Origin: a virus
DNA: 26,302 bases
Direction: 5' to 3' (one strand)
Virus record (IMG/VR): IMGVR_UViG_3300046465_000052
Span: 1 to 26,302 of that record
Part shown: in pieces, positions 7,174 through 14,731 of the stretch
Position numbering within the stretch: the first letter of the stretch is position 1
Layout: the number at the start of each line of letters is the position of its first letter
Position numbers and translations under genes: made by a program
Notes under the pieces: model-generated
What the model saw: only the letters and a program-made list of their open reading frames with translations
Told to the model about the DNA's origin: nothing
Databases searched by the model: none

Positions 7174-7877
7174 AGTCCTGCTATCCCAAAGTTAAAGTTG
7201 CGAAAATCAGGTTGAACAAATGACCTTTGTAAAGATGTCATATTTGGCGCACCGTACTGAAACCTATCGTTTGGCGCTAACTCTGGTAGCTGTGCCTGCA
7301 TAATTGGCTGCGGTGTTGGTTCCTGCATTGGTACTTGCGGCGCAGGCTCTGGAATAAACGCCCCAGCTGTTGGCATTATGGTTGGTCGATATTGACCACC
7401 AGCCATATCAAGAATCGGCATTGGTGGCGTTGGTGCCTGCGAGTCGTTCATTATTTCTTGCTGGGCTACGGGCTCTATACTTCTGGCGTATTGCTGTCCT
7501 GCAAGTTCCAATTCATTTTGCAACCCGGCTGGCATTCCTCGACTGTCGTAACTTTGGCCTTGGCCATTTAGAAAGAAATCAAAAATGGGGATGTTTGGCG
7601 CAGTGCGTGCAGGCGCTGGTGTTGGTGCAGGCACTTCAGCTTGCACTGGCTCACTGCTTGGTAACGGAAAGCTCTCGTAATAGGCCATGTCTGGCTGCGT
7701 AATCTCAGTGCCAGAGCCATAAAAGTCTGCGGGCAACATGGGAGGAGGAGCCATTGCCTGCTCAATAGGCGATGGCCCAGCGCCTTGCTGTAGTTGACCC
7801 ATCAAGTCTGGGTTCATCCGCAACAATTCTTGAAGGCCAACGCTTGCACCGCCGCCTGCACTGCTGTCTTTACTCAT
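7170..7877 (-). CDS. Pro/Gln-rich virion-module protein, unknown
   Basis: A 235-residue protein from the ATG at 7877, which forms an ATGA overlap with the stop of the gene before it. A longer reading from 7973 would run 100 nt into that gene and has no support. The sequence is low in structure: an N-terminal LQELLRMNPDLMGQLQQ helix, then Pro/Ala/Gln-rich linkers (VPAPTPAPARTAPNIPIFDF, PQVPMQEPTPQPIMQAQLPE) and Met/Pro patches. The C-terminus (TSLQRSFVQPDFRNFNFGIAG) may be a docking tail. No known domain is visible. It lies between a GNAT-like protein and the Ala/Gln repeat protein, so it is probably a virion component. Function unknown. Confidence 0.6.
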   Translation of the reverse strand: MSKDSSAGGGASVGLQELLRMNPDLMGQLQQGAGPSPIEQAMAPPPMLPADFYGSGTEITQPDMAYYESFPLPSSEPVQAEVPAPTPAPARTAPNIPIFDFFLNGQGQSYDSRGMPAGLQNELELAGQQYARSIEPVAQQEIMNDSQAPTPPMPILDMAGGQYRPTIMPTAGAFIPEPAPQVPMQEPTPQPIMQAQLPELAPNDRFQYGAPNMTSLQRSFVQPDFRNFNFGIAGL

Positions 7878-8257
7878 AGCTCTTTCACCAATGTTATGTG
7901 GGCTTCTTGCCAATTCATTTCTTTCAACGCCTTCGTCCAACCCCTGCGCCCGCTCATGCTTAGCGCTGAGCACTTCAGACTTTTTGCGAAAGCGATCAAA
8001 CTGGCTTCCATGTATTTAATCTCTGCCAAGTCGCCTGCTGCTAAAAAAACGTGCAACGCTCGCTTGCGCGGGTACTGAACAATTTCAGTGACCATGCAGC
8101 TTTTGCTAGCTGGCCAAAAAAACATATCGCCGACGCTGATTAGCTCCAGCACGTCTTCGTATGTATGCGTGCCGCCAGCGCGTGCCAAGGCCATTTCTAA
8201 AAGCTCGCGGTATGGCCCGACAATGTCTTCAGCTGTTTGTACGACCGCCTCGCTCAT
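7874..8257 (-). CDS. small GNAT-like virion-module protein
   Basis: A 127-residue protein. EDVLELISVGDMFFWPASKS followed by CMVTEIVQYPRKRALHVFLA, then a helix, then SALSMSGRRGWTKALKEMNW and a final beta strand (AHITLVKEL) resembles the small acetyltransferase-fold (GNAT-like) proteins found near tail and ejection genes of podoviruses, T7 gp13 being one. The G-R-x-G-W-x-x-x-L end motif is the recognisable piece. The usual acetyl-CoA loop is not clear, so it may keep the fold without the chemistry. It overlaps both neighbours by ATGA. The fold assignment is tentative; the gene is firm. Confidence 0.55.
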   Translation of the reverse strand: MSEAVVQTAEDIVGPYRELLEMALARAGGTHTYEDVLELISVGDMFFWPASKSCMVTEIVQYPRKRALHVFLAAGDLAEIKYMEASLIAFAKSLKCSALSMSGRRGWTKALKEMNWQEAHITLVKEL

Positions 8258-8460
8258 AATGACGTCGCCGATATGGTGCCGTCGTTAGCGACAGCGATAT
8301 TGAACCGCGTGCCGTCTGGGCTCTGCAGTATTAGTCGCTCACTGCGCAACTCAATGTCTTGATTCTTTTTGCGGTTCAAGTTGTCGGCCTGCTCAATCAG
8401 GTTGTTGCGCTGGTTCTCCTGCACAAAGTCATAGCTTCGCTGCGCTTCTGGCAAAATCAT
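8254..8460 (-). CDS. small protein with beta-hairpin tail, unknown
   Basis: A 68-residue protein with an N-terminal charged coiled-coil stretch (residues 10-45, Asn/Gln/Arg/Glu-rich) and a C-terminal sequence SPDGTRFNIAVANDGTISAT, which reads as two short beta strands with Asp-Gly turns. Short proteins with the same SPDG-x-[FW]-x-I-x-V-x-x-[DN]G-x-[IL] tail are common next to phage tail genes, where the element may be a small beta cap. ATGA overlaps at both ends place it in the operon between the nozzle-like protein and the GNAT-like protein. Function unknown. Confidence 0.6.
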   Translation of the reverse strand: MILPEAQRSYDFVQENQRNNLIEQADNLNRKKNQDIELRSERLILQSPDGTRFNIAVANDGTISATSL

Positions 8461-9944
8461 CGTCTGCTGCCCTCACGCACATCGAGCCGCATGTTGCCAA
8501 CGCGCCAGCTGCTAGGCGTGTTGCCGGTAACTGTCATCTGCACCTGGCGACCCTGAAATCGCACACTGGTTGGCGCTGCCATGTCGAACGGGCCAAACGT
8601 GCTCTCAGCTGCGTTAGGGTAAAAGCGCGTCTTGAATGTGGCGGTCACGTCGCCCTGCGTTTTTTCGTCAGGTATCAACGACGTTGCAACCATCATGCGG
8701 TCGCCGTTACCCAGCTGTAGCGGGCCTGTTTGCGCAAAAATCGTACTGCCAGAGTCGTATGCGTAGCCAACTTCGTGCTCGTAAACGTAGCCGTCTGCAG
8801 TGACGTAGTTTGGAAAGACAAACGCACCTACATCGACGCCAGCCGTGCGCGCCAGGGTGCCAATCTGCCAATGGTTCTCCATGTAGTTGTAGGAGACGTA
8901 GCTATCGTTTTCAGTAGATCCGCTGCTGGGATAGAACCAAATAATCTCGCTGAAGTTGCTGTTTTGAACTGCGTAAACCTTTGACCGCTCGGTGACGTTT
9001 AGGTTCTCAAAGATGAAGTCGCCGACACTGCTGCGCAATGGCTGCACGCTGCCGTTGTAAACAAAAAAGCCGTTGTTGCCCATCCAATAAGCCGCGCCGC
9101 CGGCAGTAGCGCAAGCGTTGGCGCTAATGACGCCGCACGCAGTGCCAACCTGTTGAAAGCCATATATGAATGGCGGGCCTTGGTATCTGGCTGTGTGTGC
9201 GTCTGTGTCTGTGAGCAAAAGCGTCTCGCCGCGCATGCGCTTGCCGGCCATCAAGTTGCCGTCTGTCGCCAGGGTGAAACTGCCTGCCTGGTTTGTTGCG
9301 GCGGGCGTCCAGACGTTGCTCTGCTCTTGGTCAGAGAACGCGACCTTATTACCTACGCCACCAGCACCTAGTGCAAAAACAAAACGCTCTGGGCTCACCA
9401 CAATGGCGCTGTTATCGACAGGCGCATTGCTGAGAACAGCTGCCACTGCGGCGGTGCTGTTGGCCCACTGATAAATCTTGCCGTCGCTTGTAGCTGACGC
9501 AATGACATATTCGCCAAATGTGTCGAGCGACCAGGTCGTTGCGGGCGTGTACGCGCCGCTGTCTGGTCTTGGGGTGTTCCAAGTGCTAGCGCTCCACGTC
9601 AGACCGCCATAGCCTAGATTCTGCACTGCGTTGGCGGTGCCGGTCGTAAAGCCCACTGGCGTGATGTCTGTCAGAGCATTATCTTCGCCGACGAAGTAAA
9701 GGTTCGTGTGCGTGCCTGCGACCGTGCGTCGGTTTCGACTGTTGTCGAGGTAGGCGATCAACGCGCGACAGACGCCAGACATAGCCGACGTCGTGCGAGC
9801 TCGCCAGCCGCCTACTGGCTGAAGCGAACCTTCGTACCAACGCACAAGGTTTGCGTCAGACCATGTGTTGGCCTGCTGTAAATCGGTGCCGTTTTTGACG
9901 ACGCCCGGTGGCGGCGCGATGTTAAGCAAAGACACGATATTCAC
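8457..9944 (-). CDS. beta-rich tail nozzle / packaged-DNA stabilisation-like protein
   Basis: A 495-residue, nearly all-beta protein. The start, IAPPPGVVKNGTDLQQANTW then SDANLVRWYEGSLQPVGGW, matches a type I recall from podoviruses: a GxxxxxT...W.D...VR...G....GGW opening followed by repeated short strands that suggest a beta-propeller. P22 gp10 and the SU10 nozzle are the functional models: a protein that closes the neck below the adaptor and keeps DNA inside. Many V-x-x-T-x-Y and DGNL/DGYVY turns support repeated blades. It overlaps the endolysin by 23 nt at its 5' end and the next gene by ATGA. Other possibilities are a fibre-binding or spike protein. No signal or membrane segment is present. 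Confidence 0.6.
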   Translation of the reverse strand: MNIVSLLNIAPPPGVVKNGTDLQQANTWSDANLVRWYEGSLQPVGGWRARTTSAMSGVCRALIAYLDNSRNRRTVAGTHTNLYFVGEDNALTDITPVGFTTGTANAVQNLGYGGLTWSASTWNTPRPDSGAYTPATTWSLDTFGEYVIASATSDGKIYQWANSTAAVAAVLSNAPVDNSAIVVSPERFVFALGAGGVGNKVAFSDQEQSNVWTPAATNQAGSFTLATDGNLMAGKRMRGETLLLTDTDAHTARYQGPPFIYGFQQVGTACGVISANACATAGGAAYWMGNNGFFVYNGSVQPLRSSVGDFIFENLNVTERSKVYAVQNSNFSEIIWFYPSSGSTENDSYVSYNYMENHWQIGTLARTAGVDVGAFVFPNYVTADGYVYEHEVGYAYDSGSTIFAQTGPLQLGNGDRMMVATSLIPDEKTQGDVTATFKTRFYPNAAESTFGPFDMAAPTSVRFQGRQVQMTVTGNTPSSWRVGNMRLDVREGSRR

Positions 9945-10356
9945 CTGTTTCGATCATGTCGCAAAGCTCCTCCGCTCGATAGCCAACTTGCTCTGCCCAC
10001 TTGCTTGCGTTGAATTCTGTGCTGGCCCAGAAGTAATCGCCTGACTCCATCGCGGCCAGCGCTTTCTTGAAGCCAAGCAACTTAGTGAGGCCAAGGTTGA
10101 ATGCAATGTCGATCATTGCCTCCCGTCGCACACTGTCGAGTTTGCTGTACCAGGTAAATCGATCAGTGAGCTCTTGCTCGACTCGCTTGATGTCGTTTGC
10201 AAGCAGCATGTCGATCTCAGAGTCGCTCAGGCCAATACCGCCGCTCTCGTCAATGTTGCGACCAACGCCGACTGTTACTTTGCCGGCGCTGCATTTATAA
10301 GCGTGGCTTTTCACGCCTTCGTGGCGCTTGAGCATTTTTATTAGTCGCTCGCTCAT
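9922..10356 (-). CDS. endolysin, T4-type lysozyme (glycoside hydrolase family 24)
   Basis: A 144-residue muramidase that would cut the glycan strands of peptidoglycan at lysis. RHEG gives the catalytic E13. YKCSAGKVTVGVGRN gives C22 and T28, at the spacing E-8-[D/C]-5-T of the family. The T4 enzyme has Asp at the second position; Cys there is common in P22-like enzymes and is known to be functional. The downstream SVRREAMIDIAFNLG and later helices fit the family helical lobe. There is no N-terminal signal or anchor segment, so release depends on the holin directly upstream. Starts in an ATGA overlap with the holin gene. Confidence 0.92.
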   Translation of the reverse strand: MSERLIKMLKRHEGVKSHAYKCSAGKVTVGVGRNIDESGGIGLSDSEIDMLLANDIKRVEQELTDRFTWYSKLDSVRREAMIDIAFNLGLTKLLGFKKALAAMESGDYFWASTEFNASKWAEQVGYRAEELCDMIETGEYRVFA

Positions 10357-10832
10357 TTTTCGCTCGCTTTATGTGACGCGCCGAAATAAAAAGCGCTGAT
10401 GGTGGATAGCACTCCAAAAAGGTTACCCAACACCAGCGAAACTATAGTGTCGCTGTTAGCGTCTGGCGGCTGAACTGTGACCATCGTGATGTAGCCGCCA
10501 ACAAAGAGCACCATCAAGATCGCAATGATTTTTGGCGTCCAATCCCCTGCGAAACTCTTGCGCGCGTGCTGCGTGTCTGCCGTTTGCAAGGCGAACACAT
10601 CAACGTCCAGCTTTTTCATTTGCACGGCGAAGTCATTATCTGCGCGTTTGATTTCTGCCAGTTGTTCGGGCGTAGCGTTTTGCACCGCTTGCTGCAAAGC
10701 CTTTGGCTCTGGCTCGCAATTGAGAACCTTCGCAATGGCTGACGCTGCGGTGCCTGCCAACGGGCCGCCAAGCGCTTGCGCAACCGTCGGTGCCAGACTG
10801 CCGATGATTCCTTTTATTGCGTCAAACTTCAT
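10353..10832 (-). CDS. holin of the GTA_holin_3TM type
   Basis: A 159-residue membrane protein. The N-terminus (8-37, IIGSLAPTVAQALGGPLAGT and following Ala-rich residues) is a semi-hydrophobic helix. A soluble charged part with the typical PEQLAEIKRADNDF motif follows. Two clear membrane helices lie at about 101-121 (KIIAILMVLFVGGYITMVTV) and 129-150 (IVSLVLGNLFGVLSTISAFY). The ending FYFGASHKASEK is also usual for the family. It would form the membrane lesion that lets the endolysin out. The family name comes from gene transfer agents, but it is widespread in phages. It is translationally coupled to the endolysin. Confidence 0.85.
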   Translation of the reverse strand: MKFDAIKGIIGSLAPTVAQALGGPLAGTAASAIAKVLNCEPEPKALQQAVQNATPEQLAEIKRADNDFAVQMKKLDVDVFALQTADTQHARKSFAGDWTPKIIAILMVLFVGGYITMVTVQPPDANSDTIVSLVLGNLFGVLSTISAFYFGASHKASEK

Positions 10833-10835
10833 TTG

Positions 10836-11048
10836 TTAGTCCCATGTCTGTGTATTTTTGGGCATTCGTTTTGGGATGCAGTAGGCGGTGATGTTTTCCT
10901 GCTTCTGCACCCGGCGGTCTCTTACTAAGTCAACTTTCCCGCTTTCTATGTACCTAGCGAACGTGTTGCACCTAGTGATGTCACGATAAAAAAACTGATC
11001 CCGTATAGGCTCGCCGTTCACGATTACTACCAGCAAAAACAGCATCAT
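10836..11048 (-). CDS. small exported protein with two cysteines, lysis region
   Basis: A 70-residue protein. A short hydrophobic start (MMLFLLVVIVNGEPI) is followed by a polar body with C27 (RCNTFARYI) and C57 (TAYCIPKRMP). Short proteins with this VNGEP...RCN.FA...AYCIP layout occur in many aquatic phages, in my recollection without a known function. The two cysteines could form a disulphide if the body is periplasmic. It sits between the holin and a single-TM protein, so a lysis accessory role (spanin-like or lysis timing) is possible. There is no lipobox cysteine near the N-terminus, so it is not an obvious o-spanin. It starts in a TAATG overlap. Confidence 0.65.
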   Translation of the reverse strand: MMLFLLVVIVNGEPIRDQFFYRDITRCNTFARYIESGKVDLVRDRRVQKQENITAYCIPKRMPKNTQTWD

Positions 11049-11512
11049 TATCCGTAAACTTTAATCATCATCATTAACCCGAAACCAATAATGACTGCCC
11101 CTATTAATAATGTTGTGCCGCCCACAAGGATCTGGTTTATCAGATGCTGTCTGGCCTTCTTTTTGCCAGCAATCATTTTTAAGTGCGCCTGCCTGTCGTG
11201 CTCCTGTTGCACTTTTGCGGCCTTGAAATCATCTAACAGTTTAGGATCGGCGACGAGCAACAGATCATGTACGCTCTGCCAGTGTCTTTCGTATTGGCGC
11301 TTTATCATCTGCAACTTTAAGATCTCGTTCTGCGACAACGGTTTGAATGTACTTTGTCTTCGCTGAGCCTCGAAGTTTGTTATTCCCTCGCCAAAATCAC
11401 TAATCATGCCCATCACTTGATGGACGCCTTGCCCTGTCTCGTTGACTTGAGAGATCAAGCCGTTAATGGCGCTCAGAGTGGCTGAAGCTGCCGCTATCGA
11501 CTCAATTACCAT
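11048..11512 (-). CDS. single-TM helical protein in the lysis region
   Basis: A 154-residue protein. The N-terminus (IAAASATLSAINGLISQVNE) is an amphipathic Ala/Ser helix. Residues 50-118 are charged and likely coiled coil (QNEILKLQMIKRQYERHWQS, FKAAKVQQEHDRQAHLKMIA). Residues about 126-151 form one strong membrane helix near the end (INQILVGGTTLLIGAVIIGF). I recall similar proteins beside lysis or tail genes of aquatic phages. A coiled coil with one membrane anchor would suit a spanin-type or holin-partner role, although i-spanins normally anchor at the N-terminus, so the topology here is reversed. Function unproved. Confidence 0.6.
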   Translation of the reverse strand: MVIESIAAASATLSAINGLISQVNETGQGVHQVMGMISDFGEGITNFEAQRRQSTFKPLSQNEILKLQMIKRQYERHWQSVHDLLLVADPKLLDDFKAAKVQQEHDRQAHLKMIAGKKKARQHLINQILVGGTTLLIGAVIIGFGLMMMIKVYG

Positions 11513-11515
11513 GAC

Positions 11516-11725
11516 TTAGCCCATAGACAATAAAAAAGGCACCAAAACCGAGCCAAGCACTAAGGCATACAAGCCAAAGATCATCCGCTCAAGCTTCTCA
11601 AAATTCTTTGCGCCGCTATCAAGGCGGCGCTCAATGTTGCTGAACCGCTCAAGACACAACGCCTCATGCGACTCAATGCGAGCCAGCGCTGCTTGCGCTA
11701 ATTCTTTTTGGGTCGGCCCCGACAC
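11516..11725 (-). CDS. XhlA-like small membrane protein (coiled coil plus C-terminal TM)
   Basis: A 69-residue protein. Residues 5-47 form a heptad-like helix (FSNIERRLDSGAKNFEKLER), and residues 48-68 (MIFGLYALVLGSVLVPFLLS) form a single C-terminal membrane helix. This is the layout of the XhlA/haemolysin-type cell-surface family that often partners holins in phage lysis cassettes. The gene lies three genes before the holin in transcription order. The match is by architecture rather than by conserved residues, so it could be another tail-anchored phage protein. It starts at the last base of the stop of the gene before it. Confidence 0.55.
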   Translation of the reverse strand: MSGPTQKELAQAALARIESHEALCLERFSNIERRLDSGAKNFEKLERMIFGLYALVLGSVLVPFLLSMG

Positions 11726-11943
11726 TAGGCCGACTCTTCCTCGTCTTCTTCGACCGCATGCACCAGGTCATGCAAATCAGCTGACCAAGCGTTTATGGTG
11801 CGCTCGCTTTCGATCATCTGAATCTGTAGCTGTTGCTGCTGATCCCGCAACATGCGAACTCGCTGCACAATGATTTGCGCCTCTGGCTGCAGGTCGCTGA
11901 AGTTAAAGTCGGTGTCGCCAATCGTGATTACTGCGTCTTCCAT
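11725..11943 (-). CDS. small conserved phage protein (DUF6447-like)
   Basis: A 72-residue protein from ATG 11943. AAGGA stands 9 nt before this start, which decides it over an in-frame ATG at 11967 that would overlap the previous gene. MEDAVITIGDTDFNFSDLQP, then a helix with Gln-rich heptads (QIIVQRVRMLRDQQQQLQIQ), then ARNxY-like TINAWSADL resembles DUF6447 proteins: a short beta hairpin, Y/F-x-[FL]-x-x-L, then one long helix. The C-terminus is very acidic (EEDEEESA). The function of the family is unknown. It lies between the fibre genes and the lysis genes. Confidence 0.6.
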   Translation of the reverse strand: MEDAVITIGDTDFNFSDLQPEAQIIVQRVRMLRDQQQQLQIQMIESERTINAWSADLHDLVHAVEEDEEESA

Positions 11944-11954
11944 GTTTGTTTTCC

Positions 11955-12287
11955 TTATGCCGCCCAAGGCACTCCAGAGGCTTCAGTAGGGTTCTTCTGC
12001 GCGTCTATGTTGGCCTGTAACGAGGTTTCTATCGCACTTTGGTCAACACCATTAGCCCAAATCCAGCCCTCCACATCGCTCTGTGTGACGCTTTCATAAG
12101 CCACAAAGTCTGATGCAGATGCGTCGTAAGTCAGGCCACAAGTGCCATATGAAGATGCTGTATAGGTAACAGCGTCATCGCCAGTGCCTACAGTTTCTTC
12201 TGCGTTGCAGCGCCAGTGCGCTACGTTGATGCCACCGTCAGCGATTACATGCTCACAGGTGGGGATGGTCCATGTAAATGTAGCCAT
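11955..12287 (-). CDS. small beta-rich phage protein next to the tail fibre
   Basis: A 110-residue protein. FTWTIPTCEHVIADGGINVA then HWRC, a strand pair ending YTASSYGTCGLTYD, then FVAYESVTQSDVEGWIWANG and a C-terminal ASLQANIDAQKNPTEA-like sequence is a layout I recall from small proteins near fibre genes of cyanophages and other aquatic phages (DUF7936-like, tentative). Those proteins have no proven function; a structural or chaperone role for the fibre is possible. Three cysteines are present (C11, C27, C50). GGAG stands shortly before its ATG. It follows the S74 fibre gene by 13 nt. Confidence 0.6.
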   Translation of the reverse strand: MATFTWTIPTCEHVIADGGINVAHWRCNAEETVGTGDDAVTYTASSYGTCGLTYDASASDFVAYESVTQSDVEGWIWANGVDQSAIETSLQANIDAQKNPTEASGVPWAA

Positions 12288-12300
12288 TTTAGTTCTCCAG

Positions 12301-14073
12301 TTAGATTGCTGAGATGATGAAGGCTAGTAGTTCTGAGTAGCGCACACCTAAGCGTGTATGCTCGTTACCATCGTCATCAGTCCATGTGTTTGATATAAAC
12401 ATTGCGTAGCGTCCAGCGTCTAAGCCTTCAGCGGTGAATGCGTCTTGTAAGTCTTGTGCAATGATTCCAAAGTGAATACGAGCATCATCACCGTTTTCTT
12501 CTACGCTGCTAATCCATCTGAACTTACGCAGTAAGCCTTTAGCTGCTACCGCAACCCGCTGCTCTGCGTCAGACAGTGCTTCAATGTCCTGCTTTTCGTT
12601 GCGGTCAGAAGTTTGGATAGTGCCGTTGGTAGCGTAGATGTCATCCCAGCGTTTTGTAATAAAACCTAGGTCATTTGCATTATCGTTTGTAGGGTAAAAC
12701 TGTGTTGTGTCCCAAGCATATTCGTCAGTTCCGTTAATCTGTAAACGGCCACCAGTTGTGCCGCTGATAGATAAATAACCTCCAGCAATACTGCCAATAC
12801 TACCGACTGGGGTGCCGTCTTTCTTAAATACCGCAATGGTTCCGTCAGTGGTTAGCCTGTCGAGGTTTAGCGGTTCATCACTATCTCTGGTGACTCTCAA
12901 AGAGCTACCGTTGAAGTAGACCATTCCTTCGTTGCCAGCAGTTGTCGTAGTAGTACCAACCAGCAAGTTGCCACCAGAGAGGCGCATGCGTTCTGTGGTA
13001 TCGTCCCTAAACCTAACGTCTTGTGCTTGGATTTGCAGTGGTCTAGCATTGCCACCACCTGTTTCTAAAGCATGTATTCGTCTAATGCTATCTGTTGAGT
13101 TGTAGTCAACACGCACTACTGCGGCGGCGGCGGTTTCAGTGTTTACCTCTAAATAGCCGTCATTAATTTTTACATTCCCACCAGAGATGCGCATGCTTTC
13201 TGTAAAACCAGCCCCAGTTACAGGATTAGTGCTACTGCCAATCCTATAATATCCATTAGAATCAATAACATCAGTAACATCACTTGTAGTGCTAATAAAC
13301 CTACTGGCTTGACCAGTACCAGTTGTAGCAGAACCGTTCTCTTGTATAGATATTGCGTTGGCTGTACTAGACTTAAGATGCAAAGGCGCACTAACTGAAC
13401 TAGTACCTATTCCAACGGAGCCACCATTTAGAATTGTAACCGCATCACTTGAACCGACGTTGAAAATTATGTCCTGTGGCGCAGTTACCTTTAAGTCTCT
13501 GCCACCATTTTGGACGTTAATCTTAGACGCCGCGAAACCTCCATCAGTATCCTCTAGCGTGATTTCAGTTGCGCCTGTTGATTCAAAGGCTCCAGCGGTA
13601 GCAGTCACTGTGCCCGTAACGTCGATGCCTGTGGTGGTTAAACCCGAAAGATTCGCAGACAAACCACTCAAAGCATCCGTAACTGCGCCAGTAGCGCCTG
13701 CGCCGTCTGTGACAATCATCTTTACCGCACCAGCAGCAACAGCGACGTTAGCGCCAGAGCCTTGGGTGAATGTCAGCGTGAAAGACGTTTCGTTGCTGAT
13801 GATCCAGACCTTGCTGATCGTATTAGGCGCAAGCGTCACCGTACACGCCTGGCCACCGCCAGTGCATTTCAAGTACATGCTGCGCGCTTCGTCTGCAGCG
13901 CCGTCTGCTAGGGTTATCGTGTGAGTTGATGCGTTAGGGATCGCTTCACTGCCCTGGCCAAACGCACTCGCTATGTTGCGTATGGTGGTGTTGAGAAGAC
14001 CGCCCCAAGTTCCCGAATTGGATCCCGACTCCTGTTCCCGGAGGCGAAGCGAATTGGAAAAGACGTCAGCCAT
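12301..14073 (-). CDS. tail fibre/spike with C-terminal S74 autochaperone
   Basis: A 590-residue receptor-binding candidate. The N-terminus (NSLRLREQESGSNSGTWGGL, LNTTIRNIASAFG) is the usual virion-attachment start of such fibres. The middle (about 100-470) is a Gly/Thr/Ser-rich beta repeat region with returning MRISGGNV and MRLSGGNLLVGTT units. The C-terminal 103 residues are an intramolecular chaperone of the peptidase S74 family: TSDRNEKQDI gives the Ser489/Lys494 catalytic dyad, and FGIIAQDLQDAF and LGVRYSELLAFI complete it. The chaperone trimerises the fibre and then cuts itself off. Both dyad residues are present, so release should occur. The gene is followed by small proteins that may assist it. 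Confidence 0.9.
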   Translation of the reverse strand: MADVFSNSLRLREQESGSNSGTWGGLLNTTIRNIASAFGQGSEAIPNASTHTITLADGAADEARSMYLKCTGGGQACTVTLAPNTISKVWIISNETSFTLTFTQGSGANVAVAAGAVKMIVTDGAGATGAVTDALSGLSANLSGLTTTGIDVTGTVTATAGAFESTGATEITLEDTDGGFAASKINVQNGGRDLKVTAPQDIIFNVGSSDAVTILNGGSVGIGTSSVSAPLHLKSSTANAISIQENGSATTGTGQASRFISTTSDVTDVIDSNGYYRIGSSTNPVTGAGFTESMRISGGNVKINDGYLEVNTETAAAAVVRVDYNSTDSIRRIHALETGGGNARPLQIQAQDVRFRDDTTERMRLSGGNLLVGTTTTTAGNEGMVYFNGSSLRVTRDSDEPLNLDRLTTDGTIAVFKKDGTPVGSIGSIAGGYLSISGTTGGRLQINGTDEYAWDTTQFYPTNDNANDLGFITKRWDDIYATNGTIQTSDRNEKQDIEALSDAEQRVAVAAKGLLRKFRWISSVEENGDDARIHFGIIAQDLQDAFTAEGLDAGRYAMFISNTWTDDDGNEHTRLGVRYSELLAFIISAI

Positions 14074-14083
14074 TATTTAATCC

Positions 14084-14731
14084 TCAAGCTGCCCGTTGCC
14101 ATGATGTGCTGGCGCTGGGCTGTTTTGTGTATGTCGTGCTTGTACCGGCTTGTTCCGTGTATGCTGTGCTTGCACCGGCCTGTTCTGTGTACGTCGTGCT
14201 TGCGCTGGATTCGTCTGACCAGCTGGTTGCGGCACCCGGTTCGGTTTGCCACTTAATCTCGCCAGAAGCCGTGACTGTGCTTTGAGCACTGATCGCTGCA
14301 GCGCCAAAGCGGATTTGACCGCCGTTTGCTGTAAACGTAGAAGCAGCTGCGATAGCTGCCCTACCGTTAGAAATAGTGCTAGACGACGCAGTGACTGAGC
14401 TCGTTGCGCTAATCGCAGCAGCTGCGTGGACAACCACGTTTGCATTCGCGCTAACGCTAGACGAAGCCGCAATGAGCGCAGCAACGTGTCTAAACCGCTG
14501 ACCGCTTGCCGTAACTGTTGAAGAGGCCGAGACTGTTGCGCTTGCTTCCCTAATGCGACCGCTATTGGCAGTAACCACAGAGCTAGCACTGATAACTGCC
14601 GCAGCGTTTGCCACCACCTGCGCAGCCGCTGTAACACTCGCTGTAGCAACGACAGTCGCGCTAGCGTCGTAGTAACTCCATTGACCATAGCGGCCAGCAT
14701 TCCAACTACCGTTTCCATATCCCTGACTCAT
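14084..14731 (-). CDS. fibre-like protein with exact 20-residue and 10-residue repeats
   Basis: A 215-residue Ala/Ser/Thr-rich protein. After a Gly/Tyr/Trp-rich start (GYGNGSWNAGRYGQW) come seven units of exactly 20 residues, of the form AAxISASSxVTANxxxxRxx, with the T/S of VT[A] at 34, 54, 74, 94, 114, 134 and 154. From 161 the period halves: aromatic residues stand at 161, 171, 181, 191, 201 and 211, in units such as YTEQAGASTA. A strand-turn-strand repeat building a beta shaft or solenoid is the natural reading. It lies between a virion protein and the S74 fibre, so a fibre shaft or decoration is likely. Another frame (14077-14718) gives a Leu/Gln/Arg-rich product, which is a shadow. Starts directly after the previous stop (TAAATG). 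Confidence 0.75.
   Translation of the reverse strand: MSQGYGNGSWNAGRYGQWSYYDASATVVATASVTAAAQVVANAAAVISASSVVTANSGRIREASATVSASSTVTASGQRFRHVAALIAASSSVSANANVVVHAAAAISATSSVTASSSTISNGRAAIAAASTFTANGGQIRFGAAAISAQSTVTASGEIKWQTEPGAATSWSDESSASTTYTEQAGASTAYTEQAGTSTTYTKQPSASTSWQRAA
14102..14251 (-). repeat. 30-bp tandem coding repeats (10-residue units)
   Basis: The 3' part of the fibre-like gene holds units of 30 bp. The copies around 14122-14201 are nearly identical (for example GTGCTTG[TC][AG]C...CTGTTC on the + strand), while the outer ones have diverged. They encode the [YW]TEQAGASTx units. Near-identical neighbouring copies make the unit number open to change by slippage. Confidence 0.75.
14240..14659 (-). 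repeat. 60-bp period coding repeats (seven 20-residue units)
   Basis: Seven in-frame units of exactly 60 bp without insertions or deletions between copies. The DNA has diverged more than in the 30-bp units further on, so these are older duplications held by protein structure. Confidence 0.75.

Noticed and set aside
7170-7973. Longer start for the Pro/Gln-rich protein
   Set aside because: It would overlap the GNAT-like gene by 100 nt, while the ATG at 7877 makes the usual ATGA junction.
10353-10832. Gene transfer agent instead of a phage
   Set aside because: Only the holin family name suggests this. Integrase, excisionase-like protein, attP and an intact terminase nuclease argue for a temperate phage.
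14077-14718. Leu/Gln/Arg-rich 213-residue frame
   Set aside because: Same strand as the 20-residue repeat gene but another frame. The regular period, the coupled start and the Gly/Tyr-rich N-terminus favour the other frame.
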